From Psychrobacter glacincola (GTDB taxonomy: Bacteria; Pseudomonadota; Gammaproteobacteria; Pseudomonadales; Moraxellaceae): 64,000 bases of DNA. Location of the stretch: positions 124,001-188,000 of the forward strand of contig LIQB01000005.1 of assembly GCA_001411745.2 (NCBI GenBank). The letters are read 5' to 3'. Every line of letters starts with the position of its first letter. The stretch's first letter is position 1. Of the stretch, positions 48,466 through 58,821 are shown in pieces. The translations under genes and the position numbers were made by a program. Under the pieces are notes generated by a model that was given only the letters and a program-made list of their open reading frames with translations, made no database searches and was not told the DNA's origin.

Positions 48466-48812
48466 TGATATGTTATTAAACTGCTATTCTGTAATATTTT
48501 GAAACATTATGAGATTAAGGTTGATATTTAACCCTATTTTTTGGCATTATTAATTGGCTAAATAATGAATATCATTTTACTATATTATTCTCGCCGTTCA
48601 CGGCAGCTGACTAGGCAGTGAATTGGCAATAGTGCTAGAATAACTATTCCACTAGATTACTTTTTTGGCTCAATGCTTAATCGCTAATCCTGACACTTTG
48701 AATTATTAACTGTTTAGCGTCACGTTGCCCTTAGAGGATTATTATTCCATGATTTTTTGAGGGTAAAACGTTATTTTTATCTCCATTTACTTTATTCCAA
48801 TTTATTCTAACC
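48466..48812. other. Intergenic region upstream of maeB
   Basis: This 347-bp AT-rich stretch has no coding potential, no clear terminator for selO and no recognisable operator. The maeB promoter must be here. Confidence 0.4.
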
Positions 48813-51146
48813 ATGGCAATTATTATGAATGACGATACCACTTTGAATACGGATAACCTTAGTACAGAAAAAGAACAGTTTGAACAAGCTGCCTTACATT
48901 ATCATGAGTTCCCACGTCCAGGTAAAATCTCTGTCACTCCTATTAAGCAGTTGGCAAACCAACGTGACTTAGCACTTGCCTATTCACCAGGTGTGGCAGT
49001 TCCTTGTCTTGAGATTCAAAGAGATCCGACGTTAGCGGCTAAATATACTGCGCGTAGCAACTTGGTTGGTGTTATCACCAACGGTACTGCGGTACTGGGT
49101 CTAGGTAATATCGGGCCATTGGCATCGAAGCCTGTGATGGAAGGTAAAGGGGTTTTATTCAAAAAATTCGCAGGTATCGACGTTTTTGATATTGAAATTG
49201 CACAAAATGATCCAGACAAATTCATCGAGGCAGTTGCTTCTCTTGAGCCTACTTTCGGTGGCATCAATCTAGAAGACATCAAAGCACCAGAATGTTTCAA
49301 AATTGAGCGTGAATTACGTAAGCGCATGAACATTCCAGTCTTTCATGATGACCAACATGGTACGTCAATCATTGTTGCAGCAGCGATGCTCAACGCGCTA
49401 TTGATTACTGGCAAAAAAATCGAAGAGATTAAAATCGTCTGTTCAGGTGCCGGTGCCGCTGCCATTTCTTGTTTAGATATTATTTGCGCACTTGGGGTGA
49501 ACAAGAATAATATCTTTGTTTCAGATTCACGCGGTATCATTACGACTATTCGTGAAAATCTTGACGAAACCAAACAGCGCTATGCGCGTGAGACGACGGC
49601 GACCACTATCGACGAAGTGATGGATGATGTCGATATGTTCCTTGGTCTATCGATGCCTGGCACGTTATCTGAAGATATGGTTCGCCGTATGGCAAAAGAC
49701 CCTATCGTCTTTGCACTTGCTAACCCAACGCCTGAGATCATGCCAGAATTGGCGCACGCCGTACGTCCAGATGTCATCATGGCAACGGGTCGCTCAGACT
49801 ATCCAAACCAAGTAAACAACGCTTTATGCTTCCCTTATATCTTCCGCGGCGCATTAGATGTTGGTGCCACGACTGTTAACGAAGAGATGAAAGTTGCTTG
49901 TGTAAGAGCTATCGCTGCGATGGCACACGTTGAAGCAACGCCGACCACCAGCGCTAGAAACATTGAAAAAATGCAAAGTTTCGGTCGTAATTACCTGATT
50001 CCAGGACCTTTAGAGCCAAACCTAATCATCGAGATCGCGTCTGCGGTCGCTCAAGCAGCGATGGACTCAGGCGTTGCAACCTTACCTATCGCTGATATGC
50101 AAGCTTATCGTCAGCGCCTGTCTGAGTTTGTCTATAACTCTGCATTCGTGATGAAACCAATCTTTGCTCGCGCTAAAGCCGATCCAAAACGTATCGTTTA
50201 CTGTGAAGGTGAAGACAATAATATCTTACTCGCTGTGCAAGTGGTCGTTGATGAAAAGCTAGCACAACCTATTTTAATTGGTCGTCCTTCAGTCATCGAA
50301 GCCAATATCGAAAAACTAGGGTTACGTCTAAAAGATGGTGTGAACATCTCTATCGTCAATATCGATGACGATCCTCGTTATAAAGACTACTGGCAGGGTT
50401 ACTACGAGAAGAACAAACGTCTTGGTGTGAGTATTGAACTTGCTCGTCGTGATGTTCGTCGTAAGACCACATTGATCGGCTCACTATTGGTCGAAAATGG
50501 CGCTGCAGATGGCATGGTATGTGGTACGTTTAGCCATTATCAGTTGCACTTAAAATATGTACAAAGCGTTATTGGCAAAAAAGAAGGTGTGAATGACTTC
50601 TATGCTATGAATGCGGTACTCATGCAAGATCGTAATATTTTCATCGCCGATACTTATATCCACGAAGATCCAACGGCTGAACAATTGGCTGAAATGACTG
50701 TCTTGGCAGTTGATCAGTTACGTCGCTTCGGCATTACACCGCGTGTCGCGCTCGTTTCTCATTCTAACTTTGGCGCTTCAAATCGCACCAGTGCTGTGAA
50801 AATGCGCAAGGTCTATGAACTGCTGACAAATATGAATGTAGACTTTGAATTCGACGGCGAGATGCAAGGTGACGCCGCGTTGAATGAACATATTCGTTTA
50901 AACAACATGCCATCAAGTCCGTTGAAAGGTGCTGCAAATCTACTCATCTTACCAACGCTTGACGCCTCAAATATTGCTTTTAACCTACTCAAGACAGCAA
51001 CTGGTAGCGCCTCTATTGGCCCTATTTTATTAGGTACTAGCAAACCAGTACATATTCTCACACCATCAGCAACTGCACGTGGTATCGTCAATATGACTGC
51101 TCTTTCCGTTACTGAAGCTCAAGATTTGGCGAGCGAAAATCAGTAA
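48813..51146 (+). CDS. maeB: NADP-dependent malic enzyme with phosphotransacetylase-like domain
   Basis: The enzyme decarboxylates malate to pyruvate, giving NADPH. Residues 1-430 are the malic enzyme part, with [52 protein letters not shown] and [15 protein letters not shown]. Residues about 440-777 form a phosphotransacetylase-like regulatory domain with [34 protein letters not shown] and the end [14 protein letters not shown]. At 777 residues it matches the two-domain MaeB class. A second, NAD-type malic enzyme lies at 53-55 kb. The ATG at 48813 or 48825 could be the start; neither has a clear site. Confidence 0.95.
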   Translation: MAIIMNDDTTLNTDNLSTEKEQFEQAALHYHEFPRPGKISVTPIKQLANQRDLALAYSPGVAVPCLEIQRDPTLAAKYTARSNLVGVITNGTAVLGLGNIGPLASKPVMEGKGVLFKKFAGIDVFDIEIAQNDPDKFIEAVASLEPTFGGINLEDIKAPECFKIERELRKRMNIPVFHDDQHGTSIIVAAAMLNALLITGKKIEEIKIVCSGAGAAAISCLDIICALGVNKNNIFVSDSRGIITTIRENLDETKQRYARETTATTIDEVMDDVDMFLGLSMPGTLSEDMVRRMAKDPIVFALANPTPEIMPELAHAVRPDVIMATGRSDYPNQVNNALCFPYIFRGALDVGATTVNEEMKVACVRAIAAMAHVEATPTTSARNIEKMQSFGRNYLIPGPLEPNLIIEIASAVAQAAMDSGVATLPIADMQAYRQRLSEFVYNSAFVMKPIFARAKADPKRIVYCEGEDNNILLAVQVVVDEKLAQPILIGRPSVIEANIEKLGLRLKDGVNISIVNIDDDPRYKDYWQGYYEKNKRLGVSIELARRDVRRKTTLIGSLLVENGAADGMVCGTFSHYQLHLKYVQSVIGKKEGVNDFYAMNAVLMQDRNIFIADTYIHEDPTAEQLAEMTVLAVDQLRRFGITPRVALVSHSNFGASNRTSAVKMRKVYELLTNMNVDFEFDGEMQGDAALNEHIRLNNMPSSPLKGAANLLILPTLDASNIAFNLLKTATGSASIGPILLGTSKPVHILTPSATARGIVNMTALSVTEAQDLASENQ

Positions 51147-51223
51147 TATATCCTGCGCTACCTAGTAGTATGTATTATCGAGATGGTCTCTGTTATTCAT
51201 TTATAGAGACTGTCTGCTATACT

Positions 51224-51270
51224 AAAACCAGTCAATGCTCTTAAATAGCGTTGACTGGTTTTTTTTGCTT
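51224..51270 (+). terminator. Terminator of maeB
   Basis: AAAACCAGTCAATGC and GCGTTGACTGGTTTT pair with one mismatch, followed by eight T. Confidence 0.88.
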
Positions 51271-51353
51271 GTTATACATTGGCTAAGACGCAACGTAGCC
51301 TTATTCAATATCAGTCATCACTTGCTCAATAAAAATAAAAAATAGAGGAATTC

Positions 51354-52541
51354 ATGCAAATTTACCTTGTCGGCGGCGCGGTACGCGATCAACTGTTAGC
51401 ACGTCCTATTAAAGATAAAGATTTTGTCGTCGTTGGTGCAACTGTTGCAGAAATGCTTGATGCAGGGTTCCAGCAAGTGGGTGCAGATTTCCCTGTATTT
51501 TTGCATCCTAGTAGCCATGAAGAATACGCACTGGCACGCACTGAACGCAAAGAAGGCTTGGGGTATAAAGGCTTTAGCGTACATGCCAGTCCTGATGTCA
51601 GCTTAAAAGAGGATCTACAACGTCGAGACTTGACGATTAATGCCATGGCGATAGAAGTCACCAGCTTAACTGATGATACGCCAATCAACGGTGACGTCAT
51701 TGACTATTATGGTGGCATGGCTGATATAGAAAGCAAGACCTTGCGTCATGTATCAGGTGCATTTAGCGAAGACCCTCTACGAGTGCTTCGAACCGCTCGC
51801 TTCTATAGCCGTTATTATGACCTAGGTTTTGTCATTGCTGATGAAACTTTGACGTTGATGCACCAATTGGTTGACTCTGGAGAGCTTGCGCATTTAAGTG
51901 CAGAGCGTATTTGGCAAGAATCTAGCCGTGCAACCATGCAGCTATCACCGCACGTATACTGGCAACAACTGTTTGAGATTGGTGCGCTCACAGAATATTT
52001 TGCCCCACTACATCAAGCTTGGGCTAATACTCAGATACGTGAAACGGTACAGACTGCGCTATACTTCGCAGGACAAATGAAATTGAACTTGTCACAACGT
52101 TGGGCGCTATTAATGAGTAGCCTTAATTCATTTTTATTTACCTTAGAACATACAAATGAAAACGTGAATAAAGCAGCCAATATAAAAGGCATCAATGATA
52201 TAGGCAACGCCGCTAAGGTACCAAAGGCACACACTCAATTTTCGACTCGCTTCGCTCAGCAAGCCACAAAGCTAAGCACAATAAACCATTTAAGCGCGGC
52301 TGAAAAAATTGACCTCATACAAACTTGCGGCGCTCATAAAGAGCCTGATAAGTTATCGCAGCTATTAGTGACCAGCCACGTGTTGCAACTGGCAACACAG
52401 CACCGTCAGATGATGCTAGCGCTGAATAGCTTTCATGCCATTAGTATGCAGGATATTGACTCAGCACTAACAGGCCCTGCGATTGGTACGGCATTACGAC
52501 AAGCCAGAATTGAGCACTTGCAAGTACGAAACCAATGTTAA
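51354..52541 (+). CDS. cca: CCA-adding tRNA nucleotidyltransferase
   Basis: This enzyme adds or repairs the 3' CCA of tRNAs. The class II nucleotidyltransferase head reads YLVGGAVRDQLL and IKDKDFVVVG, with the catalytic Asp pair in DKDF. EEYALARTERKEGLGYKGF and RRDLTINAMAIE follow, then the arginine/aspartate nucleotide template ALRVLRTARFYSR-like region DPLRVLRTARFYSRYYDLGF. The 395-residue length is near the E. coli enzyme, without clear HD phosphohydrolase motifs. AGAGGA precedes the start. A tRNA gene and a dehydrogenase remnant follow. Confidence 0.93.
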   Translation: MQIYLVGGAVRDQLLARPIKDKDFVVVGATVAEMLDAGFQQVGADFPVFLHPSSHEEYALARTERKEGLGYKGFSVHASPDVSLKEDLQRRDLTINAMAIEVTSLTDDTPINGDVIDYYGGMADIESKTLRHVSGAFSEDPLRVLRTARFYSRYYDLGFVIADETLTLMHQLVDSGELAHLSAERIWQESSRATMQLSPHVYWQQLFEIGALTEYFAPLHQAWANTQIRETVQTALYFAGQMKLNLSQRWALLMSSLNSFLFTLEHTNENVNKAANIKGINDIGNAAKVPKAHTQFSTRFAQQATKLSTINHLSAAEKIDLIQTCGAHKEPDKLSQLLVTSHVLQLATQHRQMMLALNSFHAISMQDIDSALTGPAIGTALRQARIEHLQVRNQC

Positions 52542-52720
52542 GAAAATTTAAAAAGATGAAGCAGCGCGATATCATTGACTCAATTCCTATGCAGCGTATA
52601 GGTCGACCTGACGAGATTGCCCATCATATGTTGTACCTCGTACAGGCCAATTATATTACTGCTGAGATTATTACTGTTGATGGTGGTCGCAGCCTGACAT
52701 TGGCTGATGGTCATATTTGA
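52542..52720 (+). pseudogene. 5'-truncated short-chain dehydrogenase remnant (FolM/pteridine reductase-like)
   Basis: Only the C-terminal 50 or so residues of an SDR remain: IDSIPMQRIGRPDEIAHHM, the membrane-side helix LYLVQANYITAEIITVDGG and RSLTLADG. This is the classic end of an SDR (GRPDEIA...YITAEIITVDGG). The Rossmann fold and catalytic Tyr-Lys are missing, and the fragment begins right after the cca stop. A deletion probably removed the 5' part. A 61-residue frame starting inside cca could be translated but would have no active site. Confidence 0.75.
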
Positions 52721-52815
52721 TAGAAAAGTAGAGCATCATAAAAAATATCTTGATTACTACCTATCTTTTACTTGAAAAATTAAAAAATTCAGGTATCATT
52801 GTCCGTCTAGCGTTA

Positions 52816-52892
52816 GGGCCCATAGCTCAGTTGGTTAGAGCAGAGGACTCATAATCCTTTGGTCGTAGGTTCAAGTCCTACTGGGCCCACCA
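52816..52892 (+). tRNA. tRNA with CAT anticodon, probably tRNA-Ile2 (lysidine type)
   Basis: The full cloverleaf is present: acceptor GGGCCCA paired with TGGGCCC, D stem GCTC/GAGC, anticodon stem GAGGA/TCCTT with anticodon CAT at 52850-52852, T arm GTAGG-TTCAAGT-CCTAC and encoded CCA. The anticodon loop and flanks (GACTCATAATC followed by TTGGTCG) match E. coli tRNA-Ile2 (ileX) rather than elongator tRNA-Met. If so, C34 is converted to lysidine by TilS and the tRNA reads AUA. Confidence 0.9.
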
Positions 52893-52899
52893 AATTCAA

Positions 52900-52935
52900 A
52901 CCCTTACAGTCATTGACTTGTAAGGGTTTTTTATT
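52900..52935 (+). terminator. Terminator of the tRNA gene
   Basis: ACCCTTACA and TGTAAGGGT form a perfect 9-bp stem followed by a T-run. Confidence 0.9.
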
Positions 52936-53023
52936 GTCTAGAATTTAATAGAAAACAATCATTGAACTGTGCTGAAGAATCGGTAAAAGTAAACTTGGTA
53001 AACTAATGGATTGGATAGCAGTA

Positions 53024-53071
53024 AAAAAGGTTGCCAATACTATATGTAATATAGCGTTAGCAACCTTTTTT
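53024..53071 (-). terminator. Terminator of maeA
   Basis: AAAAAAGGTTGC and GCAACCTTTTTT flank a long AT-rich loop which itself can pair (CTATAT/ATATAG). It lies 64 bases after the maeA stop. Confidence 0.8.
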
Positions 53072-53134
53072 CATTTAGTTTTTTACTTAGATAATGTGCC
53101 TAATATTAGAATTTGTTATATCTAATTTCTAACA

Positions 53135-54817
53135 TTAGAAAGAAGTACGGCGATAATTACGATATTCAGGTAACCAAAAATTCGCTTTTAATCGACGTTG
53201 TAAATTCTCCGCTGTGATAGGTAGTGCTAGCTTATCTTGAGCCGCTTGCAATGCCACTGCATACGCTATTTTTTCACTGATCTCTCTGATCACCTTAATA
53301 GGTGGTAGGATGGCACCAGGTGCTTTTTCGTATTCCATTGATATATCTGCAAGGGCTTGGCTTGCCGCCATGAGCATATTATCGCTGATACCCGTCGCCC
53401 GTGCTGCTAAAACACCCAGACCAATCCCGGGAAAAATATAGCTGTTATTACACTGAGAAACCTCGAAAGACTGACCGTCAAAAGTGGTATGAGGAAAAGG
53501 GCTACCTGTTGCAACAATTGCCTTACCCTTGCTCCAATTAGTCACTTCTTGCGGTGTTGCTTCAACACGAGACGTTGGGTTTGAAAGTGGTAATACAATA
53601 GGATGCTCAGTATTAACACACAAGGATTCGATCACCTCTTGGGTAAACAGACCTTTTTGCCCACTGACGCCAAATAATACGGTTATTTTTGCTTGTTTAA
53701 CCACTTGCGCTAAACCGAGCTTTTTACTTTTATCCCAGCTTTCAATAGCGGATTCTTTTTGTACTAACGGTTCTTGGAATTTTTGTAGCTCCGTCATGTT
53801 ATCAGTAAGCAGGCCATAGCGGTCAACCATAAATACTTGGCTGCGAGCCTGCTCCTCCGTTAACCCTTCACGCTGCATTTGGCGAATGATATGTTCAGCA
53901 ATACCGCAACCAGCAGACCCTGCGCCTAAAAATGCGATTTTTTGTTGGCTAAGCTTCTGACCTTTATTTAAGCACGCTGCAATCAAGGTACCGACTGAAA
54001 CAGCAGCAGTACCCTGAATGTCATCATTGAAGCAGCATAATTGGTCACGATATTTATTCAATAATGGTGTCGCATTCTCTTGGGCAAAATCTTCAAATTG
54101 TAATAATGCCTCTGGCCAACGACGTTTAACGGCTTGAATAAACAAGTCGACAAACTCATTATACTCATCACCAGAAATGCGTGGGTTTCTCCAGCCCATG
54201 TACATAGGATCGTCAAGTAGCTGTTGATTATTGGTACCAACATCCAACAAAATTGGTAAGCAATAAGCAGGGCTAATGCCGCCGCAAGCGGTATACAAAG
54301 CCAATTTACCAATGGGAATACCCATACCACCAATGCCTTGATCCCCTAGACCCAATATACGTTCGCCGTCAGTGACAACGATCACTTTGACGTTTTGTTT
54401 GGTGGCATTTTGCAACATATCATCAATTTTATGACGCTCAGGATATGAGATAAACAAACCCCGTTTACGGCGATAAATCTGCGAGAATTTTTCACATGCT
54501 TGACCCACGGTTGGGGTATAAATGAGCGGCATGACTTCCTCAATGTGCTGCTCAATTAGATGGTGAAATAAGGTTTCATTGGTATCTTGGATGTTACGCA
54601 AGTAAATATGCTTATCCATATCATTAGTGAATGAGCGTAGTTGATGATAAGCGCGTAGTGATTGCTCTTCAATTGTCTCAATGTTATGAGGTAATAGCCC
54701 AGTTAAATTAAAGCTATCACGCTCTTCTGATGAAAAAGCACTGCCTTTATTTAGTAAAGGAGTCTCTAAAAGAGCGGGGCCTGCAACGGGAATATATAAA
54801 GGACGCTTGTTTGACAT
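53135..54817 (-). CDS. maeA: NAD-dependent malic enzyme
   Basis: The enzyme decarboxylates malate to pyruvate with NAD+. Its 560 residues match the SfcA/MaeA class, without the extra domain of MaeB. Motifs are [20 protein letters not shown], the malate/NAD segment [20 protein letters not shown], the metal site [16 protein letters not shown], the Rossmann [17 protein letters not shown] and [16 protein letters not shown]. The gene is monocistronic with its terminator at 53024-53071. Having both MaeA and MaeB lets the cell make NADH or NADPH from malate. Confidence 0.95.
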   Translation of the reverse strand: MSNKRPLYIPVAGPALLETPLLNKGSAFSSEERDSFNLTGLLPHNIETIEEQSLRAYHQLRSFTNDMDKHIYLRNIQDTNETLFHHLIEQHIEEVMPLIYTPTVGQACEKFSQIYRRKRGLFISYPERHKIDDMLQNATKQNVKVIVVTDGERILGLGDQGIGGMGIPIGKLALYTACGGISPAYCLPILLDVGTNNQQLLDDPMYMGWRNPRISGDEYNEFVDLFIQAVKRRWPEALLQFEDFAQENATPLLNKYRDQLCCFNDDIQGTAAVSVGTLIAACLNKGQKLSQQKIAFLGAGSAGCGIAEHIIRQMQREGLTEEQARSQVFMVDRYGLLTDNMTELQKFQEPLVQKESAIESWDKSKKLGLAQVVKQAKITVLFGVSGQKGLFTQEVIESLCVNTEHPIVLPLSNPTSRVEATPQEVTNWSKGKAIVATGSPFPHTTFDGQSFEVSQCNNSYIFPGIGLGVLAARATGISDNMLMAASQALADISMEYEKAPGAILPPIKVIREISEKIAYAVALQAAQDKLALPITAENLQRRLKANFWLPEYRNYRRTSF

Positions 54818-55177
54818 AATGTAATCTTCTTATTAAAGGCATATGAGTGAAAGCCATACTGAGTGAAAGCTATGCTAGTGCTGCATTATACATAGCATCT
54901 ACTGGTATTTAACAATAGATAACAAAATCATTTTGAATGAGCATGGCTCTAAAGGTGATGACACGGATACATTGACCTAGAAATATAGATATATTTAGCT
55001 TTTACCTTAATTTTTTATAAAAAAGGGTTTTTTATTATTGGGTGTTTTCTATGAGATTTCATACAATCGAAGCCGCTACCTTTATTGATATCAGTATTGA
55101 CGGCGATATTTATAGGAATCTTTGTTAAGCAGATAAGTAATCCGCCAATATGACTTTTATTATCACTACGATATTTT
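54818..55177. other. Intergenic region, maeA / ABC efflux operon end
   Basis: This 360-bp AT-rich stretch should contain the maeA promoter. I see no good terminator for the ABC operon and no gene. Confidence 0.4.
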
Positions 55178-55981
55178 TCAATTATTCAACGTATCACTAT
55201 CAATACGACCATCAACCAAATTAATCGTTCGATCACAAGATGCTGACAAGCGTGGATCATGGGTAACCAACAATACCGCGCAATCACGTTCCTGATTGAC
55301 TTTGCGGAACAGCTCAAACACTTCTCCAGCCGTCACGGTATCCAGATTACCTGTAGGTTCATCAGCCAATAGCAATGCCGGTTCGGTTATCAAGGCGCGT
55401 GCAATGGCAACACGCTGTTGCTGACCACCTGATAGCTCGTTAGGTTTGCTGTCAGAAAAGCGCTCTAACCCAACCGCTGCCAGTAGCTCTCGCGCTTTTT
55501 GGATAGCACGCTTATTTGGACGACCCCTTGTCAATGTCAGCGGCATTAAGATATTGTCTAATGCGCTAAACGCTTGAATCAGATGATGAAATTGGAAGAC
55601 AAAGCCAATACTACTGCCACGCAAAGCGGTGCGACCAGCATCATTCATAGCGCTGGTTGCTTGACCCAATAGATATAGCTCACCGCTGGTTGGCTGATCT
55701 AGTAACCCTAGTACATTTAGCAAAGTGCTTTTACCTGAACCAGAAGGACCAATCAGGGCGGCAAAGTCGTTATTGCTGATAGTTAAGTCAATACCGTGCA
55801 GCACCTCAATCTCATTAGGTTGACCGATGTTATAAGACTTTTTTAGTGCCTCTAAACGCAGAACTTCGTGAGATTGACTGGACATAAGAGTTGACGTCTT
55901 ATTAAAAGGATTGGCAGAAACATCTTTAAAGTCACTGTTAAATTCATTATTAAAAGTGTCGCTAGAATCATGATTAGACAT
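55178..55981 (-). CDS. ABC transporter ATPase, MacB/LolD-like
   Basis: This is the nucleotide-binding subunit of the efflux system in this operon. Walker A is [12 protein letters not shown], the signature [15 protein letters not shown], Walker [13 protein letters not shown], and the Q loop [11 protein letters not shown]. These are the traits of the LolD/MacB/FtsE group. An N-terminal 40-residue Asn/Ser/Asp-rich tail is unusual. The start MSNHDSSD overlaps the end of the permease gene by eight bases (ATGTCTAA), indicating translational coupling. Confidence 0.9.
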   Translation of the reverse strand: MSNHDSSDTFNNEFNSDFKDVSANPFNKTSTLMSSQSHEVLRLEALKKSYNIGQPNEIEVLHGIDLTISNNDFAALIGPSGSGKSTLLNVLGLLDQPTSGELYLLGQATSAMNDAGRTALRGSSIGFVFQFHHLIQAFSALDNILMPLTLTRGRPNKRAIQKARELLAAVGLERFSDSKPNELSGGQQQRVAIARALITEPALLLADEPTGNLDTVTAGEVFELFRKVNQERDCAVLLVTHDPRLSASCDRTINLVDGRIDSDTLNN

Positions 55982-57251
55982 AACGAATAGCCACCACTGG
56001 ATCAAGTGCTGCTGCGCGCCGCGCTGGAATAGCGGCTGCTATAACACCAGTTAGCGTGGCTAACGACATAGTCACTAAGATCAGGTTTATCGATATGGGA
56101 ATTGTAAATATGTCGGGCCCAAAAGTATTAAAAGACCAAACCAATATATAACTGACACCACTACCAACAATGGAGCCTAACAAGCCAAATATAGCCCCTT
56201 GAATTAAGAATATGCGTAAAATCTGCTGACGAGTTGCACCCATGGCTCGTAAGATACCAATCTCGCGCGTACGCTGAACCACACTGACCGACAGCACACT
56301 GGCAATGCCAAAAGCTACTGAGATCGCCACAAAAACGACAATCATATTGCTAGATAAACTTTGAGCGGTGAGACCACTCAACAGTTGGGCGTTGGTTTCA
56401 ATCCAGCTTTCTGCTTGCAATGAGGTCAAACGACCCACTTGTGCAGCGATTTCCTCCGCCTCAAAGATATCTTCAACCGTCAAATCAATGACTGTGATAC
56501 CGCCCGGCAAGCCAAGTAAGGACTGCGCTTGTTTTAGGTCTAGATAGACGTAGCGCGCATCAAGCTCTCGTACGCCGAGCTCAAATATACCAGCGATATT
56601 GACTACAGCGCTGTTGTTACTAAGGTTGCTACCAAGGTTGTTACTCAAATTATTATTGCTGCTATTGCTGTCTTGACCCGTATCCAAACGTAATTTGCTG
56701 CCGACCTCTACACCCAAATCTTTAGCCAGTTCACTACCAATCAATACATTATCTGCGCCCACTCGCAGCTCACCACTGATTAAGTATTCATCAAGTGGAA
56801 TAATGTTCTGATAGCGCGCCAAGTCAGTACCTACTAGTATTACCGACTCTAGTGCCTCACCACGCTGGACGAACCCTGGACCAGACACGTTTGGCGATAC
56901 AGCAGTCAATAAGGGCAGTTGATCTAGCGTGTCAGTGATTTGCTGCCAATTATTAATAGAACGTAGCCGCTGTGGACGCTTGTCTTCTTGTATCAGTTGC
57001 AGCGTATCATCAGCATACGGCGCTATTAGGTTGACTTCATCTGGCGCTACTAAGCGAATATGTGCCTGACTGCCAAGGGTGCTGTCAATAAGGTTGGTCT
57101 GTAATCCTTGGATGAGTGCGGTGATAAATATAATAACGGCAACACCTATCGCTACTCCCAGAGTAATCATCAACGACTGTATGCGTCCCTCGCGTAAAAA
57201 ACTGATGGCAATAGTGGCATCAATCCATAGTCTACCGAAAAAAGCCGTCAA
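55974..57251 (-). CDS. ABC transporter permease, FtsX/MacB-like
   Basis: This permease of 425 residues has the FtsX/MacB topology: one N-terminal helix (LMITLGVAIGVAVIIFITALI), a periplasmic domain of about 240 residues and three C-terminal helices starting near MIVVFVAISVAFGIASVLSVSV, including REIGILRAMGATRQQILRIFL. Unlike MacB the ATPase is a separate gene downstream. The periplasmic domain carries an Asn/Ser-rich low-complexity insert between residues about 197 and 220. It overlaps the adaptor gene by four bases (ATGA). Confidence 0.87.
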   Translation of the reverse strand: MTAFFGRLWIDATIAISFLREGRIQSLMITLGVAIGVAVIIFITALIQGLQTNLIDSTLGSQAHIRLVAPDEVNLIAPYADDTLQLIQEDKRPQRLRSINNWQQITDTLDQLPLLTAVSPNVSGPGFVQRGEALESVILVGTDLARYQNIIPLDEYLISGELRVGADNVLIGSELAKDLGVEVGSKLRLDTGQDSNSSNNNLSNNLGSNLSNNSAVVNIAGIFELGVRELDARYVYLDLKQAQSLLGLPGGITVIDLTVEDIFEAEEIAAQVGRLTSLQAESWIETNAQLLSGLTAQSLSSNMIVVFVAISVAFGIASVLSVSVVQRTREIGILRAMGATRQQILRIFLIQGAIFGLLGSIVGSGVSYILVWSFNTFGPDIFTIPISINLILVTMSLATLTGVIAAAIPARRAAALDPVVAIRYV

Positions 57252-58489
57252 TTGACTGTCTCCGCTGCTTGGCTCTTATCACTTACCGTCGTTATCTTGT
57301 CAGCATCAGGAGCGGCAAAAGGTGCTGCTTGAAGCGCGGTTCTCACTCTTTTTCCATCAGCCAGTGAGACTGTCGCATCAATCAATATCTCATCACCTGC
57401 GCTCAGTCCTGAGAGCACCTCTGATGCTGATAGACCGCGTAACCCTAATTTTACTACTCGACGTTGTGTTTTACCATCACGCAATAATAATACTTCGGCG
57501 CTGTCTTCTTTAACATTGGCTAGTGCATCATTCGGAATGACTAAGGCTTTTGCGCGTTGATCCGTTTCGATATTTACAGATACTGTCATGTCTTGGCGCA
57601 AGAACTCAGGTACAGGATCAACGGCCAATCGCACTTCTACCGTACCGCGTTGCGGATCTATACTTGGTGCAATGAAACTAATACGTACGGGGAACGGTTT
57701 ATCCGGATAGGCATCGGCAATAGCGACAGCCGATTGCTGCAAAGCCAACCGAGATAAATTACGTTCATCAAGCGGTACTCTTATTTCAGTCTTACCATCG
57801 AGGGCAATAGTAAATAAGCTCTGACCGGGCTGCACCAAATCGCCTACTTCTACATTTCGGGTCAGAATAGTGCCTGATACTTTGCTACGTACTTGCGCTT
57901 TATTGAGCTGAGCCTGCAATGCTGCAATACGAGCACTTAATAAATCTTCTTCAACACCACCAGAGGAGAGTGCATTCGCTCTCAGTCGTGCATTTTCAAG
58001 GTTATTGCGTGCTTGGGCTTGGGCTTGAATCGCCTGCTCCATTTCCTCATCAGAGATGGCCGAAATAGCAGCCAATTCGCGCCTACGCTCGACATTACGG
58101 TCAGCTTGCGCCAACGCTACTTCGGCATTGGTCAAGTCCACCACTGCTTGTGGACGAGTGCTACTAATCAATTCCGCCAACTCGGCTTCTGCTTGCCGCA
58201 CTTGGGCTGCAACGTCATCGGAGCTTAGTACCAACAATAAATCTCCTGCAGCGACTTGTTCGCCTTCTGCTACCCGTCGCTCTAATACGACACCTGATAT
58301 CTCGCTACCAATGTCAGTATTTGATACGGCAACGACCCGTCCAGTCGCTACGACCGTCTGCACCAAAGGCATCGAAGATATTCTATAGCTTGGTAATAGT
58401 GGTCCTTGCCACCAGCGAAAGGCAAAAAAGCCCGCAACAATGATGAGCAGTAGTGCGCTAACAATCAGTTTATAAGGAATAGCGCGCAA
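57248..58489 (-). CDS. Membrane fusion protein, MacA/HlyD-like
   Basis: This periplasmic adaptor of the ABC efflux system has 413 residues. It begins with an N-terminal anchor (LIVSALLLIIVAGFFAFRWW) and the lipoyl half VVATGRVVAVSNTDIGSEISG. A helical hairpin (about 95-185) follows, then the second lipoyl half VRSKVSGTILTRNVEVGDL and the beta-barrel/MP domains. First gene of the operon. No TolC-type channel is linked. The transport substrate is unknown; macrolides, peptides, lipoproteins or lipids are possibilities for this class. The start has GGGAG-like GGGAGAAAC upstream. Confidence 0.87.
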   Translation of the reverse strand: MRAIPYKLIVSALLLIIVAGFFAFRWWQGPLLPSYRISSMPLVQTVVATGRVVAVSNTDIGSEISGVVLERRVAEGEQVAAGDLLLVLSSDDVAAQVRQAEAELAELISSTRPQAVVDLTNAEVALAQADRNVERRRELAAISAISDEEMEQAIQAQAQARNNLENARLRANALSSGGVEEDLLSARIAALQAQLNKAQVRSKVSGTILTRNVEVGDLVQPGQSLFTIALDGKTEIRVPLDERNLSRLALQQSAVAIADAYPDKPFPVRISFIAPSIDPQRGTVEVRLAVDPVPEFLRQDMTVSVNIETDQRAKALVIPNDALANVKEDSAEVLLLRDGKTQRRVVKLGLRGLSASEVLSGLSAGDEILIDATVSLADGKRVRTALQAAPFAAPDADKITTVSDKSQAAETVN

Positions 58490-58821
58490 TGAGTTTCTCC
58501 CGTTCAGAACAAATACCTAGTACTTTACAGTTTCTACTAAATCCAATCGTTATGCGAGTTTACTGCAAAATTTTTTAGGTTTAAAATCATTTATTAACTG
58601 AAAATCATCCTGTTAGTATGGTTATATTTTGCATGGTTATATTAAGAGCATTTGCTTCTCTACAATAGTTAAGATGTAAAAAAACCCTTCATGTTATTAT
58701 TTATATAGCATGAAGGGTTTTTTACTGCCGAATAAATCAGTGCGATAGATACAGATTAAAAAGCCAAGTTGATCATCAAATGCCTATCGTAAAGTCAAAA
58801 TAATAACTCAAGTGCTCAGAA
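58490..58821. other. Intergenic region, ABC efflux operon / hmuV
   Basis: The 332-bp region holds the terminator at 58678-58724 and presumably the efflux operon promoter nearer 58490. No gene or operator is recognised. Confidence 0.4.
58678..58724 (-). terminator. Terminator of the heme transport operon
   Basis: AAACCCTTCATG and CATGAAGGGTTT form a 12-bp perfect stem with T-runs on both strands, about 100 bases after the hmuV stop. Confidence 0.88.
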
